Shown one piece after another: positions 23,408 through 34,778 of a stretch of DNA of 64,000 nucleotides. The notes under the pieces are model-generated. The model saw only the letters and a program-made list of their open reading frames with translations. It made no database searches and was not told where the DNA came from. How positions within the stretch are numbered: position 1 is the first letter of the stretch; each line of letters starts with the position of its first letter. Origin of the DNA: Mesocentrotus franciscanus (lineage: Eukaryota > Echinodermata > Echinoidea > Camarodonta > Strongylocentrotidae); assembly GCA_037976565.1 (NCBI GenBank), contig CP137679.1:8043973-8107972 (forward strand), given 5' to 3'. Made by a program: the position numbers and the translations under genes.

Positions 23408-26335
23408 CTATACAGCAATTGACGAACATGGACAAGCGAAGGACTCCTCTGGGTCAAATTGATCTTTTCTTGAGGACCAAAATTTCAACAAATTGGATTT
23501 AAAGCTGTTTAATGACGTGCTCTCCACAACTACAGAGGAGAGGTTGTTCCATTCATTGATACATCTCTGTGAAAATGATCCATGTCTAAGCTTTGAGTAG
23601 ACTTTCTTCTTAGCGATCTTGTATCGATAGCCACGGGTTCTATTATCAGTTGGAAGGTCAAAGAAGTGTGCTGGATCCAGTTCATCTAGGCCATGCATTA
23701 TTTTGTATATTTGTATCACGTCTGCTCTATGGCGTCTGTAGGCAAGAGATGGCAAGTTGAGATGTTTTAGTCTCTTCTCGTAACTCAGGTGTTGTAGCAT
23801 GTGTATTTGACGAGTTGCTCTACGCTGTACCTTTTCTATTTTTGTGCTGTCTTTTTTCAATACAGGATGCCACACCGTTGAGCAGTACTCAAGTCTGGGT
23901 CTTATAATTGATTTGTATAGATGTATAAAGCCTGTTTTGTCCAAATTAGAGAATGTCCGCTTGATAATCCCTAGCTTGCGATTTGCAGCAGCACATACCC
24001 CATCCACATGACGTGAAACTTCAATTGCTGGTCAAAGGTTACACCAAGGTCTGTTTCTACTTCAACGGCAGGAATAGGTGTATCTTCGTCTGACATGAAA
24101 TAATCATAACAAGGATTTCTTCGACCATAGTGGATGACCTTGCACTTCTCCTGATTAAATGGTAGTTGCCACTGGTGGGACCATTTTGAGAGCCTTGTTA
24201 GGTCTGCTTGTAGATTTTGCCATCCAATGAAGAGTGAATTGGTGAGAAGATTTTGGTGTCATCTGCAAATAGTTTGACTTCTGATGCAGTGTTACATATA
24301 ATATCTGGAATGTCATTAACATACAACAAGAACAATGTCGGCCCCAGCACGCTTCCTTGAGCTACGCCGCTGGCAACTTCTGATGCACTTGATGGGGTAC
24401 CGTTTATGACTACCCGCTGAGTTCTTCCAGTCAGGAAAGACTTGATCCATCTATGCAGGTTACCTGCTATACCATAGGCCTCTACTTTTTTCAGAAGTCT
24501 AGCATGTGGGACACTGTCAAAGGCCTTGGTGTAATCCAAGTAGATACAGTCAATACTTCCCCTGTTGTCTAATTCCTTTGTCCAGGTTTCAGAAACATTT
24601 AGCAACTGTGTAGCACAAGATCTACTTCTTCTAAATCCGTACTGCTCATCCGTGAACAGAGAGTTCTCATTCATATATTTGACAATTTCATCACGTACAA
24701 TGGTCTCCATTAATTTGGAAAGAGAACTGGTTAGACTGACTGGACGATAATTTCCTGGTTTCTTTTTATCTCCTTTCTTAAAAATAGGAGTCACATTGGC
24801 TTCTTTCCATGAGTCACATACCACACCACTCGACATAGATTTGTTAAAAAGATGAGCAAGTGGCCGGGAAATGTCATCCACTAATTCCTTAAGGATGCGA
24901 TTATGAATGTTGTCTGGTCCAGGAGATTTTGATTGGTCCAATCTCATGATAGCTTTTTTGACATTTTCATAAGTAAAACAGACCGTATCCAGTTGCTTGT
25001 CACGAATCCTTGGATCAAGGGCTGGTACAAGAGATAAATCCTCCTTAGTAAAGACTGATGCAAAGAATAAGTTCAGTGTTTCTGCTTTATCTGCATCATC
25101 GTTTGCAATGGTTCCATCCGGCTTTTCCAAGTCACCAATACCCTGTCTAAATTTGTTTTTACTTTGAACATATCTCCAAAAACTTTTAGGATTGGATTTT
25201 ATTTCTGAGGTCAGCTTATGTTCAAATGACTTCTTTGCTATGTTTACTTTATCGGTTGCCTCATTTCTTGCTATATTGTAGGATACTCTGTCGGACTCAC
25301 TTCTAGACTTTTGAAAACGGTTCCAAGCTTTATGTTTACATTTGATTGCTTGACGTACATCGTTGTTCATCCATAGTGGCTGATGATTATTCCTGGCTTT
25401 GACCTTTGGTATAAACTTGGCTGTTAACTCTTCCAGGCAATGTACAAGAATGTCATTATCCGTATTAACATCACCGTCCTGCACCATTGCTGAAACAAAC
25501 ATATCTTTTACTTTCCCATGCTTCCTCATACTCTCATAATCTCCTTTGAAGAATGCAAAGCGTTCTGTTACAGGTATACTTGTTACCCCACCAGGCAGAA
25601 AAAGTCTGAAATCTAGCACCATGTGGTCACTTTTACCAATCGGTGGTGATATCACTAAACAGTCGACCATGTCTACTTGGTTTGTAATAACGAGGTCTAG
25701 AACGTTGGACTTCTGCCCGTCTCTCATCCTAGTGGGCTCTTCCACAAGTTGTGAAAGATATAGATTTTGTAGAACTTCCACAAAGTCTCTGGCAAATTTA
25801 TTTCCAGTTCCAGATACGGACAGAATATCCCAATCTCTCTTTGGTAGATTAAAGTCTCCAAAAATGAATATATTTGTGTGAGGAGAATTTTCTATCTCAT
25901 AAAAGAGTTTCAAGAGAGCCTCATTATTTGGGTCCGAACTATTTGGGCTTCTGTAGACACATCCATAGAGAAAATACTCTGATCCTAATGAAATTGCACA
26001 CCATACACTTTCCATGAAGTCACTGTCTTTGAAAACTATTTGCTTTGATTGCAAGTTTTTTTGCAGTAAATTATAACACCTCTCTGACTTTCTGCTGGCA
26101 AAAACATATTGTATCCACCAATATGAAGTTCACAATCATCAACTGGATGAAAAAAGTTCTTTGGAAATATTTCCACTAAGGCTATGATGTCTGGGTTCCT
26201 AACAGAGATTCTTGCTTCTAGTTCTGATTTCTTGTTGAGTAAAGAATCTACATTGATGTACATACAAGTTAAATGTCCTTGAATAATACTATTTACATCT
26301 GAAAAGTTTCCTGGATTGACTGCTGTGTTAGGCAT
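23408..26335 (-). pseudogene. LINE ORF2: endonuclease and reverse transcriptase, three frame breaks
   Basis: About 976 residues if the frame is followed. The endonuclease domain has YGCVYRSPNS, FGDFNLPKRDW and GKSDHMVLDF. RT has SPGPDNIHNRILK, NYRPVSLTSSLSKLMETIV, DYTKAFDSVPH, VAQGSVLGPTLFLLYVNDIP and LFADDTKIF with the catalytic DD. The C-terminal part includes RRATRQIHML. The frame breaks at 26056-26062 (A7 on the coding strand where A8 fits), at 24215-24218 (A4 where A5 fits) and near 24010. All three are single-base losses, and two are in homopolymers. It would nick target DNA and reverse-transcribe element RNA; as written it is inactive. Confidence 0.85.
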
Positions 26336-27446
26336 CCTGAAATGGCTGTAGGCCTTTTTGTTTACCTTTGTTGCTTGGCTGAGATGGGGGATCCTTTCTC
26401 TTCACAAGTTTGTCACCACGAATCATCCAGTTGTTGTCACCCTCACTCTTCCTCCTTTTCATTTCCTTGACGAGTTCGTTTCTTGCTGCACGTTCTGTTT
26501 TTGTAAGATCTGCTTGGATATATAGCTCTTTAAAGTCATTTGGTCCTAAGCGAAGCTTACTAGCTTTCCTCTTTGCTTCCGCACTGGAGTCTGCATTTGA
26601 GAATTCCACAAGCACCGGTCTTGGTCTCGAGCTAGTTTCGCTTGCATCCAGTTTCCTTCTTCCCAATCTAATCACACGTTTCACCTCTCCTTCGATTTCC
26701 AGGTAATCAAGCATCCCTCGGGTAGAGGCTGTATCATAGTACTGCCTCTCTTTACCATCCTCAGAATAATTTTCTGCCAATCCATAGACAACTATGTTAT
26801 GTTTTCTTTTATCTTTTTCACTTTCTTCCTTAACACAATCTTGGAAGATTGACTGGACAGATGAGGCCAGAACATCTTGAGCTATGTCACTGGGTTCCAT
26901 TCTCTGCTTATCTGTAAGGGAGCTCTTGATTTCTTTGATGTCAGATTCAAGCCGCTTGCATAACTCTTCCACCTTAGACCAACCGCTGCTGATTTGTTCA
27001 AGTTTTTCAAGTCTTTTCTGCGTTTCTCCGAGAAATTTCTTGCACCGTTCCTCAACAATCTGGTCCGTTTTGACAGCTTCCATGGCCTTAAATTCACATG
27101 GAGGACAGAACCAGTGAGCTGCATTCAACTTGGTGAATAATCCAAACTCTTCAGACGACAGGGCACTGCATTTCAAGCAGAACCATTTTTCACATCGCTC
27201 ACATTCGATGCTGTCCTTTCCGCTAATGAGCTGTGATTTACAGGCTCCACAACACATTTGGCCGGGACTTCCGGCCGTTCTAGGCTTATCATTCTCCGTG
27301 TGAGATCCATGACTCCTCGGCCTAGTAGTAGTTGCCGACGTCTCCTTCAAGTTAGCAGGTTTTTCCAGGATTTTAGGTTGGGTTTCTGAATTAACGGCGC
27401 TACTCGATGAGGATCTAGTGCGAGGTTTACTTCGCAGATCATCCAT
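26328..27446 (-). CDS. LINE ORF1 protein with PHD-type zinc finger
   Basis: 372 residues, intact. Basic and Ser-rich residues 1-65; a PHD-like finger at about 69-118 with C-G-A-C, C-E-R-C, WFCLKC and WFCPPC pairs; a predicted coiled coil at about 125-180 (KFLGETQKRLEKLEQIS). The C-terminal domain (about 220-350) starts KHNIVVYGLAE and contains RVIRLGRRK and RPVLVEFSNA, like the RNA-binding half of LINE ORF1 proteins. ORF1 proteins of this type bind element RNA and act as nucleic-acid chaperones (known of the family). The stop overlaps the ORF2 start by 8 nt (ATGCCTAA), suggesting coupled re-initiation. Confidence 0.85.
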   Translation of the reverse strand: MDDLRSKPRTRSSSSSAVNSETQPKILEKPANLKETSATTTRPRSHGSHTENDKPRTAGSPGQMCCGACKSQLISGKDSIECERCEKWFCLKCSALSSEEFGLFTKLNAAHWFCPPCEFKAMEAVKTDQIVEERCKKFLGETQKRLEKLEQISSGWSKVEELCKRLESDIKEIKSSLTDKQRMEPSDIAQDVLASSVQSIFQDCVKEESEKDKRKHNIVVYGLAENYSEDGKERQYYDTASTRGMLDYLEIEGEVKRVIRLGRRKLDASETSSRPRPVLVEFSNADSSAEAKRKASKLRLGPNDFKELYIQADLTKTERAARNELVKEMKRRKSEGDNNWMIRGDKLVKRKDPPSQPSNKGKQKGLQPFQDA

Positions 27447-28050
27447 AGCTGATGATGTATTAAACCGCCAGTATAGATCTAGATCTATAACTCAAAATTG
27501 AATTGGAAAAACTTGATTTGGATTTCCTTGATCAAGTACAAAATCAACACAGTAAGGCTAAGTAAGGGTAGACTGATCGATGTCACTGGATTCAGCCCTC
27601 AAACACCAAATATGACTGAAGATTATCAATCTAACAAGCATCCGCTCAAAAACCCCCAAAAGATATGCATTTATAATGATGTGCATATGCAATAACAAGG
27701 TTGTTCACAATGTTAAGTCATCCCCACAACCTATCATTCTAGGCAGATGGAGCCTGATCCTTAATTCTCACACCAAAATGAATGAATGGGATAGTTCTAA
27801 GTGCAGCATAGCCAAGTATACATACAGTTTGCTGAATAATATCCATTAAAATCAAGCTGAAGAACTGGCCATCCTGCTTCAATCTTCTTCAATCCTGATT
27901 GTCCAGATACTCAGAAACCTTAAATATCCAATATTATGTTCCAGTCTTCGCACAAAAAGTGAAATTTTGACCGCTAAAACCTATCAGTCTAGAGTACTAA
28001 TATTAAACATGTTCATTGCTGCACAGCGCCCTCTAACGAGGGTTATTTTT

Positions 28051-29145
28051 ACATTTCATTAATCATGTTGCTTCTGCAATTGATGATCACTGTCATACCC
28101 TTGGGATGGTTTTTGACCTCTCCAGGGCCTTTGACACAATTGACCATCAAATTCTACTATACTAACGTTCACACTATGATATACGTGGAAGGGCCTTGGA
28201 GTGGTTCGAAAGCTACCTCAGGGGTAGGAAACAATACGTATCCATAAATGAAGTAGACTCAGCCTTTCAACAGTTAATTTCTGGAGTTCCACAAGGAACC
28301 CTTCTGGGGCCTCTTTTATTTACATTGTATATGAATGACTTTAAAAACTCATCCAATGTTTTGTATATTACATTATTTGCTGATGATTCTTCTGTGTTTT
28401 TCTCACACATAAACCCGATGCACTAATTGAAACCGTTAATCTTGAGCTGAGATTTGTTAAATAGTGGATTTGTGCTAATAAACTTTCCTTGAATTTCAAT
28501 AAAACTCAATGTATGCTCTTCAGCAACTCTATTTCAGAATTTTACCTGGCAGTATTTACATTAATAAAATAGTTATAAACTTAGTTGATTCGTCAAAATT
28601 CCTTGGTTTATCATTGACAATATACTTTCTTGGAAAGAACACAACCTGTATTTAAGCAAAACACTATCAAGGAACATTGGAATAATCAATAAATTAAAAA
28701 TGTCGTTTTCTAATCATATTTTGAAAAGTTTGTACTCGACGCTTATCTAGCCTTATCTTAACTATGGCATACTTGCATGGGGAAATTCGTTTAATTACCA
28801 GTTGGACAAATTATTGATACTTCAAAAACGCAACATACGAATAATCTGCCACATCGTAGGTTAAGCCACACTAATAGTTTATTTTTAGAAAATAAAATAT
28901 TAAACGTTCATGACTTGTACAATTTCTTTTTAGACTGTTTTATGTTTCAATTAAATTCTAACGAACTTCCTCATGCCATCACATCGACATTCCAAAAGAA
29001 TCAACAACTTCATAATTATCCAACCCGGCAGTCTTACTTTTTCACTTACACAAACTGAGAACTTTACTAAGAAAAAAAACTTTATACTGGTCCTGTGTAC
29101 TGGAACTCCTGGGACATGTCGCTCAAACAGCTGCCCAATTTATAT
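28051..29145 (+). mobile_element. LINE, 3' portion (RT palm to C-terminus) of the split copy
   Basis: Picks up where 21290-23385 stops: NHVASAIDDHCHTLGMVFDL then SRAFDTIDHQIL (28055-28155), YLRGRKQYVSIN, SGVPQGTLLGPLLFTLYMND and LFADDSSVFF (28205-28395), then LNFNKTQCMLF and a degraded tail to about 29145 (HNYPTRQ...). Frameshifts and stops are many, so this host copy is older than the LINE nested in it. Confidence 0.8.
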
Positions 29146-29146
29146 C

Positions 29147-31275
29147 TATCTATCTAAGTATCTTCTTCCGGTTCGGAGGTTGATTGCAACATCTCTCCAT
29201 TTCACCTTCTGCCATTCTGGTGCACTCTTGCAGTTTTAGTCCACTCCAGTTCTTGACATTCTCTTCCCAGTTGATTCTGGGTCTCCCTCTCGGTCTAGTT
29301 CCTTCCACTCTTCCCTCCAACACATCCTTTAAGAGGCTTTGGTGCCTTTTAACATGACCAAAGTATTTGACTTTTCTCTCCTTAACTAATCCTACCAGTG
29401 CACTTTTGTTTACGCCCTGCCATGTGCAATATCTCTTTGTTGGTTTTCATTCGTTTCCAGGATATTTTCATCATTCTTCTGTAAATCCACATTTCAAAAG
29501 ATGTTATTCTATTTTCCATGGCCTTGCTTATTGTCCATGTTTCTGCTCCATACAATAGGACAGACCAAACATAACCGTTTACTAGTCTTAACCTAAACGC
29601 AAATTTCATCTTTCTATCTGTGAATAAGTCTTTCATTGCCAGAAATGTATTCCGAGCAATTAAGTTGAGATATGAGACGTATGTTCTTACCATCCAGGTT
29701 AATTTTTTGTGAACTTTCAATCAATTTGTCGCGGTGAATTTTGTCGAATGCTTTAGAGTAGTCAATAACGCACACATATACTTCTTTGTTTACTGCAATA
29801 TACCTTTCTGTCATCATTCTCATACAGAATATGGCTTCTCTAGTACCACTTTGAGGTCTGAAACCAAACTGTTCCTTTCCTACTTCATTGTCAATTTGAA
29901 TTTTTATTGAATGATCTTTAAGAGCAACTTGGTTACATGGCTCATAAGGCTAATTGTCCCGAAATCTTCACATACACTTGCCTTAGGCTTCTTTGGAATT
30001 GGCACAAAAATCGATTGTATTGTATATAATTTGGCAAATAATAGTCAAATGTTTAATCCCAAATTCTTTTAAGGCCACAAGTTCTTCCCGTGTTATCCCA
30101 TCTGGGCCTTCAGATTTAGAAGCTCCCAATGAATGCAGAGCTTGTTTAACTTCTGATTCAAGTATACTTGGACCCTCGTTGTCAGTGATTGAAGGTCTGG
30201 ACCTCTGTCATCATCAAATAGGTCTTGGATATATTCTTCCCATCTTTGTTTAATATCTTCCTTTTCAAAGAGGGAAAATGTTCCATCTTTGTTCTTGATA
30301 CATCCGCTTGCTGTCTTGTTTGTCTTCTTCTTAAAATGCTTGATTTCTCTGTGCATTCATTTGTTTGGTTTGTCTTGGAGAAATGCTCAATTCTAACACA
30401 TTTTTGAGTAAGCCATTCTTCTTTTGCTCTTTTACATTCATTATCAATTGCCTTGTTGATATCTCTGTATGATTTGGAGTTTTTGACTTGCTTTTGCCTT
30501 TCCTGCATCAAGTTCAGAATCTTTTCTGTCATCCATGATTGTTTTGCTGGTTTCTTTTTAGTTGGTAGTGTCTTATTGCCATGGTTAATGCTTTTTTTTC
30601 AAGCATTTCCATTCCACTTCTAGTTTCTCAATGTCATTTACTTCATTATTTGTTTGTTCTATTTCTTCTGTGACTAGACAATTATACCTATTTTTAACTT
30701 CCATAATGTATTTTTCTGCTATGTCTGTTTTATTTAGAGCTGTGACATGTGGAAGAGGGTTTCTTTTTGTTCTGGGGAGTGTATTCTTTAGCTTTATTTC
30801 AACCTCTGCAATCACCGAGTTGTGATCAGAATTTATGTCAGCCCCTGGGCATGTCTTTACCTGTTTGATACAATTATTGAACCTATTCTTTATTAAAATA
30901 TAGTCAATCTGATTTCTCTTTAAATCTCCTGGGCTTTTCCAGGTGTAGGTTCTTCTTTTATGTTGTTGGTAAAAGGTGTTGGTTATCACTAGATCATATT
31001 CCTTACAGAACTGAACAAGTCGCTCACCCCGTTCATTACGATGGCCTAGTCCATATTGTCCAATAATCCTTCCTTACCTTCTCCGACTTAAGCATTCCAA
31101 TCACCCATCACGATAACAACTTCTGTTGATTTACAATGCTTTAGCATTTCATCTATTTGATCGTAAATTTGTTTCTACTTGTTCATCACTGTAATCACTG
31201 GTTGGGGCATACACTTGAATTACTGCAAGGTTCTTTTAAATATCACTTGAAACGTAAACTTCTTCTGTATGAAAA
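29147..31275 (-). mobile_element. RTE-type LINE, degraded, with RT core lost
   Basis: Minus-strand pieces in order: an endonuclease with VIQVYAPTSDYSDEQVE (about 31200), MGDWNA (about 31110), NQIDYILIKNRF (about 30900) and NSDHNSVIAEVEI (about 30810); a linker with WEEYIQDLFDDD; RT with CVIDYSKAFDKIHRDKLIE (about 29770); then the C-terminal LLYGAETWTISKAMENRI and YRRMMKISWKRMKTNKEI (about 29420-29560). The FADD-containing palm between KLIE and the C-terminus is missing, so an internal deletion occurred as well as point decay. Confidence 0.8.
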
Positions 31276-31742
31276 AGCTTAAGAAGGTCATCATGTTGGA
31301 GACCACCGTTATTATCATCACTTGTTGGTTGGCTGCACTACACACCCGTTGTTGTTCTGCTTTTGTTTTCTGTTGTTTTATATATGTAACAAATGTATTA
31401 TGTACAGGGAACCTTAATCACAAGCATAATTCTTCTAAGGTTTCTTCCTCATTACTGTAGATTAAGTTAACATCCTTTGTATTTAATGACTTGCATACAA
31501 TCTTTTTATATTGTTTTAATACCTCCTATCTATGGAAAATATTTACATGTTTTCTTACCTTGTATATGCGTTACTTTGTAAATTCTTTTCATATGCAGTT
31601 AATGTGAAAATAATAGCTAAATAAAATATTTTTAAAAATGAGGATTTACGGACGATTGTTTGTGCTCTCTTTTTGTTTGTTTACGTTGCCTAAATGATGT
31701 ACATATAATGAAAAGGATTAGAGTGACTGTGTTGTGTCCTTG
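31276..31742. other. intron sequence without recognised feature
   Basis: AT-rich unique sequence between an RTE-type LINE and a MITE-like element. The short open frames have no recognisable motif. I see nothing else here. Confidence 0.4.
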
Positions 31743-32176
31743 TTAAAGGTAGTGTATCCCTTTTGCAGCCAATATCAAATTCTGCTGAACTTTGCAGGAA
31801 TTATGAATACGTCACGTATGTCCTATTTGGGAAATGTAAACGTTAGCAGTGTCTTAGTATTCAAATTATGCAAGTAAACTCGTTTACTTTCTAGACTTCA
31901 CTGTCAGACACTATTGAGTGAGTGACTGACTTTTTTTTCTTCCTTTGGTAATAAAATACATAAAATGAGCTGTAAAGGGTACCTAAGCATTTGTCTACAT
32001 CAATAACCCTCTTCTTGCAATGGCCAAAACTAAACTTATTGAATCTATGTGCAGCACAAAACGTACGACCATTCGGTAGAAGGGTCTGAAAATCAGACTA
32101 TTGCTTAGGTAATTGCAATCCCTAAATTCGATTCGACAACTGACGGTCATTATTTTCCCACAAAAAGACATTTTCC
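31743..32176. mobile_element. non-autonomous DNA element (three-copy family), copy 2, truncated
   Basis: Starts TTAAAGGTAGTGTATCCCTT and follows the interior of the copies at 19503 and 38793, but stops after AAAAGACATTTTC, losing the last 100 or so bases including the right inverted end. Confidence 0.75.
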
Positions 32177-32645
32177 TGCTGACGTAGGACTGCGTCAGCA
32201 ATTAGGAGGCGTGGTGGTTGACGCGCAAAATAGATTGTTTATATCCTCGACCCACTGTTGTATTTGTTATATATTAATGATATTTATTATTCATTAAATG
32301 AATTACAATATATATTATTCGCTGATGACACCAATGTGTTCTGTTCCAATTAATTTTAAGAATTGTCAATACCGAGCCAGCGAAAATATCAAGTTGGTTT
32401 AAAGCCAACAAACTTTCCCTCAATCTCAAGAAAACAAATTTCATATACTTCCAAACAGGAACAACAATACGCATACAAATGTTGAAATATCTTTGGATAG
32501 TGAATGTTTGGAAAGAAAGGGGTGTACGAAATTCCTTGGTATTTTAATGAATGAAAATCTGAAGTTGAATCACCATGTTACATATATATTCAATATAATC
32601 TCACGCAAAATTTGTATACTATGTTAATTAAGACATTTTATACAA

Positions 32646-33196
32646 CTCACTCCTAGATCCTAATCAAATGATTGGTCATGCGCGGTCACGTGTGATTCAT
32701 TTATTGAGCCTATTGCACGCTTTTTCATGAAAAAGCGTGCAATATTTTCCAGTACTATCCAACGATTTTTCAGTGCCGCGCAGTAGTGCGCGTAGAGGTT
32801 AGAGCGCTTAATACGGCGTGTACACATGGGCCTATACTTGCGCAGGAATATGCGTAAATGGGTATAGATAGAGGTGCGCTTGCTATATCTATACTGATGT
32901 GTGCGCACTAAATTGAGACTTATTAAAACTTGAGATATATTTGTCAGCCATAAACTGTCACGAAACAATCTTGAATTAATCATTTTTACATCAAATAACA
33001 AGGATCTAGAAGTTTCGTTGTATAAAACAAATGATGCATGTTTTTATTCGTTCATTATACGATCTATCCGCCCTCGTTGATGCTGTGTGTATCTATCGCA
33101 CTCAGCCTAACGGCTTCGTGCAATAGATACACACAGCCTCAACTCGAGTGCGGATAGATCGTATAATGAACTCATGCGCATGCATCATTTGTATAA
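32646..33196. repeat. hairpin-rich insertion in LINE
   Basis: Contains a perfect 32-bp palindrome at about 32713-32744 (half-site ATTGCACGCTTTTTCA) and an imperfect hairpin whose arms (about 33025-33098 and 33113-33187) share ATTATACGATCTATCCGC and GCTGTGTGTATCTAT in inverse. CTAGATCCT at about 32652 and AGGATCTAG at about 33003 may be termini of a smaller unit. No protein is encoded. It was probably built by one or two non-autonomous elements. Confidence 0.6.
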
Positions 33197-33503
33197 TGTC
33201 CCACCGAACATTTTATTTCTGCTATATAATTCTCTATTTTTGCCATTTAACTCGTATTGTAATATGCTCTGGGCAATTTCAAAGAATGATTTCGATACTA
33301 TGTTATTATTGCAAAAGAAAGCAGTGCGTCTTTGTACTAATCCTTCTTATCGTGAACATTCAAATCCACTGTTTTTTAAACTGAAAACTCTAAAAGTTTA
33401 TGATATTTATATCCTGCAAAACCGCACTTTTTATGTTCCGCTTACATACACGGGCAACTCCCCTCCTATTTCCCCCATTGTTTGATATGTATATTATTTT
33501 AAC

Positions 33504-33517
33504 ATGTACACTCGTAT
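33504..33517. repeat. 14-bp target-site duplication, left
   Basis: ATGTACACTCGTAT, identical to 34779-34792. It lies in LINE sequence on both sides and marks the Penelope-like insertion. Confidence 0.85.
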
Positions 33518-33579
33518 CGAAAATAATATCGCTAGTGATATTCGTTTGTCTCGCAATGTGGTCAATAAGGAATCTAAAA

Positions 33580-33625
33580 GATCTCGACGTTTCGTGCGCC
33601 GCTGCAACACTTCGTCAGGTGATAA
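33580..33625 (-). ncRNA. hammerhead ribozyme, left arm of the Penelope-like element
   Basis: Exact inverse copy of the motif at 34636-34681, so core and stems are identical on the minus strand. The two ribozymes are therefore transcribed from opposite strands of the element. Confidence 0.72.
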
Positions 33626-33652
33626 AAACTAATGCCCCAAGGATCCAATTCC

Positions 33653-34391
33653 TCCACATAGACGAGACGGCATTGTGTACAACATCCCTTGCAAAGGATG
33701 TGATAGATCCTATATCGGTGAAACTGCCCGTCCGATAAAAGAAAGAATCACTGAGCATAAGAGGGACGTCAGGCTCCGCCGAACTGACATCTCAGCCGTA
33801 GCCGAACATGCTTGGGATAACCAGCATCAACCAGACTGGGACGGGGGTTCAGTGCCTTTCCCAGGAACGGCATTGGTACACATGGAGGGTAAAAGAAGCT
33901 ATCAATATCCGTCTCAATCCCAATAATAGGGACTTTTAGATTTGCACGTCGACATAGTGGACTGCAACGTGTGACGTCCTTATAAGGGACTGTGATGTCC
34001 TTTTAAGGCACTGCCGGGCACGGCCCAGTGCCTTAACACAATTCACACGCGGCAGTACACGCTCTCGTCGTGTAAAATCTAAAAGTCCCTAATATGGACT
34101 TTTAGATTTTAATCGACGAGAACGTGGACTGCCACGGTGACATACTGTTAAGGTAATGTGACGTCCTTTTAAGGCACTGCCGGGCACGGGCCAGTGCCTT
34201 GGAAGAATGGCACAAGTGGCAGTCCAGTTGAGTCCACGTTCTCGTCGTGTAAATCTAAAAGTCCCTAATGTCAACAGAGACAACGGGATCGATATCCCCG
34301 AATTTTGGATGCGTACGATACGCTGCCATAACACTCCCCGTCCAGCCGGCCAGCACCGGTCGATTCCAATCGGCAGAAGGTTGATTGGTTG
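33653..34391 (+). pseudogene. GIY-YIG endonuclease domain of Penelope-like element, interrupted
   Basis: RRDGIVYNIPCKGCDRSYIG carries both the GIV-Y and S-YIG motifs, followed by ETARPIKERITEHKRDVR and SAVAEHAWDNQHQPDWDG. A one-base excess in a G-run near 33841-33846 shifts the frame; the other frame continues CLSQERHWYTWRVKEAINIR and LNPNN. The coding line is then cut by about 330 bp of palindromic DNA and resumes at 34268 with VNRDNGIDIPEFWMRTIRCH, the usual element C-terminus. The domain would nick DNA for target-primed integration. Here it is inactive. Confidence 0.85.
33929..34267. mobile_element. two head-to-tail palindromic MITE units inside the Penelope-like element
   Basis: Unit 1 (about 33929-34093) and unit 2 (about 34097-34267) each begin with a GGACTTTTAGATTT end and finish with AAATCTAAAAGTCC. 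Both have a central TTAAGGCACTGCCGGGCACG segment with nested hairpins. They split the endonuclease reading between LNPNN and VNRDNG. TA or TAA appears on both outer sides, consistent with a 2-3 bp duplication. Units differ in the arms (TTGCACGTCG versus TAATCGACGA), so they are not a fresh tandem duplication. Confidence 0.75.
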
Positions 34392-34635
34392 AGCTCGCTA
34401 TTGCTTCCGCCCAGCAGGCGAGCCGAACCAGCGGCCTGCTGATTGGTCGAGCACCGTGTGCGTCGACCATTAGGCCATTTGCATAATTAGCCGAACCAGC
34501 GGCCTACTGATTGGTCGAGCACCGTGTGCGTCGGCCAATAGGCCTTGTGCGTTATTGTTCCGATTATCGATCGAATTATAGACCGTCGCGCCGGTCCTCC
34601 CGTAGAGTATAAAGCACCCTTGCTTACATTAGTTT

Positions 34636-34681
34636 TTATCACCTGACGAAGTGTTGCAGCGGCGCACGAAACGTCGAGATC
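34636..34681 (+). ncRNA. hammerhead ribozyme, right arm of the Penelope-like element
   Basis: The core is complete: CUGACGA at 34643-34649, GAAAC at 34668-34672 and GUC at 34673-34675, with cleavage expected after 34675. Stem II forms from GUGU...GCAC with an inner GC/GC pair and an AGCG loop. Stem I pairs AUC-A-C upstream with G-A-GAU downstream. Stem III is minimal, as in hammerheads described from Penelope-like elements, which act best as dimers. Folding was done by eye; activity is not shown. Confidence 0.75.
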
Positions 34682-34778
34682 TTTTAGATTCCTTATTGAC
34701 CACATTGCGAGACAAACGAATATCACTAGCGATATTATTTTCGATACTACATCCGCAATGAGTAATATATTTAGCATT

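Larger units (their letters stand above)
23390..28050 (-). mobile_element. two-ORF LINE (CR1-like), nearly intact, nested in another LINE
   Basis: On the minus strand a 5' UTR (27447 to about 28050) precedes ORF1 and ORF2. The element interrupts a plus-strand LINE whose halves lie at 21290-23385 and 28051-29145. Exact ends and target duplication could not be fixed by eye. The low number of breaks suggests a recent insertion. Confidence 0.85.
33518..34778 (+). mobile_element. Penelope-like retroelement with inverted, ribozyme-bearing terminal repeats
   Basis: Two perfectly matching 117-bp arms in inverted orientation (33518-33634 and 34627-34743) enclose a GIY-YIG endonuclease remnant. A 35-bp tail (34744-34778) follows the right arm. 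The whole is flanked by a perfect 14-bp direct repeat ATGTACACTCGTAT (33504-33517 and 34779-34792) in the interrupted LINE. Penelope-like elements are known for C-terminal GIY-YIG endonucleases, LTR-like repeats often in inverted order, a short one-sided tail, and hammerhead motifs. The reverse transcriptase is lost, so this is a 5'-truncated copy. Perfect arm identity implies that the arms arose in one integration event or that the copy is young. Confidence 0.9.
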
